NCBI RefSeq assembly: GCF_001685355.1
Contig: NZ_CP016438.1
Coordinates: 5,580,001 to 5,644,000 of the forward strand
Direction: 5' to 3'
DNA: 64,000 bases
DNA from: Streptomyces lincolnensis
Lineage (GTDB): Bacteria > Actinomycetota > Actinomycetes > Streptomycetales > Streptomycetaceae
Every line of letters starts with the position of its first letter. The stretch's first letter is position 1. The notes under the pieces were generated by a model. It saw nothing but the letters and a program-made list of their open reading frames with translations. It ran no database searches and was not told the origin of the DNA. Both the position numbers and the translations under genes were made by a program. This document shows positions 61,211 to 64,000 of this stretch, in pieces.

Positions 61211-61561
61211 ATGAAGCCGGAAGTCGTGCACGAGCGCTTCGCCCAGTACCTCAAGGACCGGGACCTCGACGGACTGGGTTCCCTGTTCGACGAAGACGCC
61301 ATGTTCGTACCGGGACCGGGACAGCAGCCCGTCTACGGCAGGGAAAGCATCAAGGAAGCGCTGAAGCCCTACCTCGCCTCGCCCAGCACCATGGAGGTGG
61401 TGGCCGCGTCGGTCCATCAGAACGGCGACCTGGCGATGGTCCAGCCGTCCTGGCGGATCACGAGCGAGAGCGGCACCGTGGAAGGAAAGGCGGTCGAGGT
61501 GATGAAGAGGACGACCGAGGGGGACTGGGTCTACATCATCGACAACCCCTACGGCGTCTGA
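61211..61561 (+). CDS. NTF2-like/SnoaL-fold small protein
   Basis: A 116-residue protein with the NTF2 fold pattern: YLKDRDLDGLGSLFDEDAMFVP, QPVYGRESIKEAL and WVYIIDNPYG. Homologues act as isomerases, cyclases or binding proteins; no catalytic Asp/His set can be fixed here. ATG 61211 has AAAGGAAAG upstream. A broken inverted relative lies 0.5 kb to the right. Confidence 0.85.
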   Translation: MKPEVVHERFAQYLKDRDLDGLGSLFDEDAMFVPGPGQQPVYGRESIKEALKPYLASPSTMEVVAASVHQNGDLAMVQPSWRITSESGTVEGKAVEVMKRTTEGDWVYIIDNPYGV

Positions 61562-61672
61562 TTCTCGTCATCCCGGCATCACCGTCGGGCGACCGAACCT
61601 CGTCACGGCAGCGGCGGCCGTATCGACTTTCTCGGTACGGCCGCCGTTTGCTTTCCGGCGTCGGTGACACGG

Positions 61673-62118
61673 TCATGATCCGGTGTGGTCCTGGCGCAGT
61701 TGGCTGGTGAGGGTGAGCAGGTCTTCGACGTGGCGTTGTGCGGTGAAGGCTCCGGCTGCCGGCGGCGAACAGGTCGGTGCCGGCGAAGTCCACGCGGGCA
61801 CCGGCTGTCACGGCGCCGAGGAAGGCGGTGCCGGTGAACAGCCGGTACAGCAGTGCTTCATCGGTGCCGACGGGGGTGATTCGTTCGATGGTGTGTCGGC
61901 CGTCGGGAAACGCCGCGGCCAGTGCGGTCAGCAGCATGACAAGGACGTCGGCGTTGTCCAGGTGCGACGACCAGGAGGCCGGGAAGTCCGCGGCCGGCGG
62001 GTGGCGCAGCATTCCCTGTGCGACAGACCGGTTCCTGTCCCGCTCCCGGTATGAACATGGCGTGTTCGCCGAACAGGGAAACCCAATCCGTCAGAGGTCC
62101 TCCCTTGAGGACCCGTGA
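61673..62118 (-). pseudogene. Broken NTF2/SnoaL-like gene, inverted relative of the preceding gene
   Basis: Minus-strand fragments in three frames: RVLKGGPLTDWVSLFGEHAMFIPGAGQEPV, clearly similar to residues 13-44 of the NTF2-like gene at 61211; then FPASWSSHLDNADVLVMLLTALAAAFPDGRH with LYRLFTGTAFLGAVTAGARVDFAGTDLF of SnoaL ester-cyclase type; then FTAQRHVEDLLTLTSQLRQDH to a stop at 61673. At least two frameshifts separate them. Upstream (62175-62203) CGTTGACA and TGTCAACG form an inverted repeat that could be its old operator. Confidence 0.6.
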
Positions 62119-62174
62119 TGTCTGGCTGCCGGTGAGATCCGTGCACCCGCCCCGAAACACCGTCCGCACCAGCT

Positions 62175-62203
62175 CGTTGACATCCTTCACGCGAGTGTCA
62201 ACG
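62175..62203. promoter_or_regulatory. CGTTGACA-N13-TGTCAACG inverted repeat
   Basis: Perfect 8-bp arms upstream of the broken NTF2-like gene. AT-richer sequence (GAATGTAAACAGG) follows at 62228. Confidence 0.4.
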
Positions 62204-62342
62204 ACCCTCACGACTCTCGTCACCACCGAATGTAAACAGGGCCGTCGATGAGACAGTCCGCCGGCAGGTCGTCGATTACGCCTACGGCCGGGGCGGGCGG
62301 GAGACAGGCAGTGAGCTCGCCCGCGGCCGACCACGGGCGGCA

Positions 62343-62373
62343 TGGGTGCCGGGCCTGGCCGGGCCGGCACCCA
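62343..62373 (-). terminator. Terminator after FtsX-like gene
   Basis: TGGGTGCCGG pairs with CCGGCACCCA (10 bp), 6 bp beyond the permease stop. Further GC-rich pairing inside the loop is possible. Confidence 0.65.
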
Positions 62374-62378
62374 CGGCA

Positions 62379-64000
62379 TCACTCCCCGCGCGCCCCCGCC
62401 TGCCGGGTGACCGAGCGCAGCAGGGGGCGGCTCAGGCCGCCGGCCGCGAGAATCCCGCCGACCCCGGCGGCGCAGCACACCGCGAGGACAGTCAGGCCAC
62501 GTGCCTCGAACGACGAGTCGCCGCCGGCCAGCATCATCGAGCCCCCGCACAGCAGCCCGGTCGCGACGGCCCCGCCCGCCAGCACGGTGACCGGGATGAG
62601 CGTCTCGCGGTTGCGGGCGGCGTCCAGGACGCGCAGCGGGGTTCCGGCCAGGTGCAGCAGGGCGTAGGTGCGGCGGCGATCCAGGACGGCGGCAGCCGCG
62701 GTGATCCCGGCCGAGGTGATGGCGACCGTGAAGGTCACCACGAGCACCACTCGGGTGAGGATGGTGAAGTCCTGGGTGAACCGCGTCTCGGACCAGTTCA
62801 CGTCGATGGTGGTGAGCGGGTACTGGTCCGGCGTCAGGCCGGTCAGCGCGGTGCGGGCGCGGTCCAGTTCGGCCGGGCCGCCGGAGACGGTGGCGGTGAC
62901 CTGACGGCTGTCGTAGGGAGCTGTGGCCACGAAGCCGTCGTCCACGCCGACCACGGCGCTCACCCCGGCGGCCCGCAGACGCTGTTCGGCCTGTTCCCGC
63001 ACCTGCGTCACCTGGTGGACCGGAGCCGCGAGGGCGAGCTGGTCGGGCCGTCCTCCCCACGGGGGAGCGGCGTCCAGGGTGAGCAGGGCGAAGAAGCCAG
63101 CGACGAAACCGGCCAGGGTGAGCCCGGAGACGATCCGCCAGGCAGCCTTCGGGTCGTCCAGCAGCCGGCGCCCGGCCAGCAGTGTCGCCGGCCGCTTGGC
63201 CAGGGCGGTGACGATCCTGCCGAGCAACCGGACCACCCACGGCCCGATCACGGCCAGCGCCAGGAAGACCGCGGCGAACGCGTACAGCGCGAGGGAGTCG
63301 TCGCTGCCGTACTCCTTGCTGATCCAGCCGTAAACGGCGACGACGGCCACGAAGACCACCGCCCGCACGACGCTCGCGCCCCGGCTGCGGGAGCGGCGTG
63401 CCACGCCCAGCGGGCCGACGACCACCTGACGGAGTCCGGCGAGCGCGCTGACCACGGCCAGCGCGACCACCCCGGCCATGACAGCCAGGAGTGGCAGCGC
63501 GCCGATCCACAGGTCGGCCGGGTACCAGGCGCCTCCCGCGAGCGGCAGACTCGCCGCCGGCAGCAGCAGCACCGCATACCCCACGGCGCCGAGCAGTGTC
63601 CCGGCCGCCCCGGTGAGCAGTGCCTCGGCGGCCGTCATTCCGGCGACACGGCCCGGCGTGGCACCGATCAGGCGCAGCGCGGCGAGGCGCTGGTCGCGGC
63701 GGGAGACCGACAGGCGCGCGGCCGAAGCCGCCAGCACCAGCAGCGGAACGATGACGAGGACGGTGGCGACCCGGGCCAGGGACTCGTACATCCTGCCCGT
63801 GCCGTCCGTCAGCGGCGCGCCGGCGAAGGACGCGACGCGAGTGGGGGAGACGATGTCGCCGGCCCGGCGCGGATCGGGCGCGCGCTCGGCGGTGACCGCC
63901 GGATCGCCGGGGCGGTGTCCGATCACCGCGACGAGTTCGCCGGGGTGGGCCAGTGCCGCGCGGCCCAGGGCTCCGGTGAGCGTGCCGGGCACCGGGTGGC
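62379..64000 (-). CDS. FtsX-like ABC transporter permease, 5' end cut by window edge
   Basis: At least 540 residues on the minus strand, open to the right edge, so the N-terminus is missing. Two FtsX-type modules are visible, each with a large extracytoplasmic loop between hydrophobic segments, and the DQRLAALRLIGATPGRV and RRRTYALLHLAGTPLRVLDAARNRE coupling motifs that face the ATPase. Permeases of this kind (MacB/LolCE-like) move peptides, lipids or antibiotics with a separate ATPase, expected just beyond the window. Confidence 0.88.
   Translation of the reverse strand, partial: HPVPGTLTGALGRAALAHPGELVAVIGHRPGDPAVTAERAPDPRRAGDIVSPTRVASFAGAPLTDGTGRMYESLARVATVLVIVPLLVLAASAARLSVSRRDQRLAALRLIGATPGRVAGMTAAEALLTGAAGTLLGAVGYAVLLLPAASLPLAGGAWYPADLWIGALPLLAVMAGVVALAVVSALAGLRQVVVGPLGVARRSRSRGASVVRAVVFVAVVAVYGWISKEYGSDDSLALYAFAAVFLALAVIGPWVVRLLGRIVTALAKRPATLLAGRRLLDDPKAAWRIVSGLTLAGFVAGFFALLTLDAAPPWGGRPDQLALAAPVHQVTQVREQAEQRLRAAGVSAVVGVDDGFVATAPYDSRQVTATVSGGPAELDRARTALTGLTPDQYPLTTIDVNWSETRFTQDFTILTRVVLVVTFTVAITSAGITAAAAVLDRRRTYALLHLAGTPLRVLDAARNRETLIPVTVLAGGAVATGLLCGGSMMLAGGDSSFEARGLTVLAVCCAAGVGGILAAGGLSRPLLRSVTRQAGARGE

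Noticed and set aside
52384..64000. Third att copy that would close the second element within the window
   Set aside because: No further GGTTCGAATCCCGAAGGCGG sequence was found by eye to the right of 52383, so the right end, if any, is outside.

Overview
The window is high-GC actinobacterial DNA and almost certainly a Streptomyces chromosome. GTG and TTG starts are common, ATGA/GTGA gene overlaps are frequent, and bldG-apgA, hppA, topA and tmk-holB appear in the Streptomyces order. Gene order from the left edge to about 45.7 kb also follows a block known from Mycobacterium tuberculosis (roughly Rv3680 to Rv3644c). It includes paired ArsA-type ATPase, RidA, metallo-hydrolase, Crp, endonuclease III, NUDIX, MarP-type protease, epoxide-hydrolase-like enzyme, holin-like protein, Acs, a HAD phosphatase, the Ssd/Tad secretion genes, a DEAD/DECH helicase, TopA and HolB. 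Most of the window is therefore conserved core genome, not accessory DNA.

Layout. 0-11 kb: ArsA-like ATPase (cut by the window edge), DUF4177 and RidA proteins, NUDIX and MBL hydrolases, divergent crp and nth with a Crp-type box between them, CoA-pyrophosphatase-like NUDIX, MarP-like membrane protease, and a leftward set of hydrolase, holin-like protein and NhaA. 11-21 kb: acetyl-CoA synthetase, a SulP transporter fused to a beta-carbonic anhydrase, a deacetylase-like lipoprotein, a CooC-type ATPase, a degenerate Fic-like protein, and a HAD phosphatase. The gap before the Tad genes holds a 6C small RNA with two hairpins carrying C-rich loops. 21-29 kb: a compact Tad/Flp operon (CpaE/Ssd, TadA, TadB, TadC, one pilin, two TadE/G-like proteins) running into a convergent MrfA-like helicase. 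29-47.5 kb: bldG-apgA, proton-pumping pyrophosphatase, a lipoprotein, a methyltransferase, a Ser/Thr kinase, topA, a membrane-domain/thymidylate-kinase/coiled-coil fusion, holB and a secreted tripeptidyl-peptidase-like hydrolase.

At 47.6 kb an intact tRNA-Thr(CGU) gene marks the change to accessory DNA. Its 3' half (43 bp) is repeated exactly at 52.34 kb, enclosing 4.7 kb of small unknown genes and a Uma2-type nuclease. A tyrosine-integrase pseudogene lies outside the second copy, pointing left at it, as at the left end of a second element. A diverged third tRNA/terminator-like copy lies just inside the first. This suggests repeated integration at one tRNA followed by decay. To the right are a regulator, a tannase/feruloyl-esterase, an acyl-CoA ligase with a PucR regulator, an HxlR/metallo-hydrolase divergent pair, an NTF2-like gene with a broken inverted relative, and an FtsX-like permease cut by the right edge. 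They may be island cargo, but no further att copy is seen in the window.

All calls come from reading the sequence. Family names rest on recognised motifs and remembered homologues, and no database search was run.
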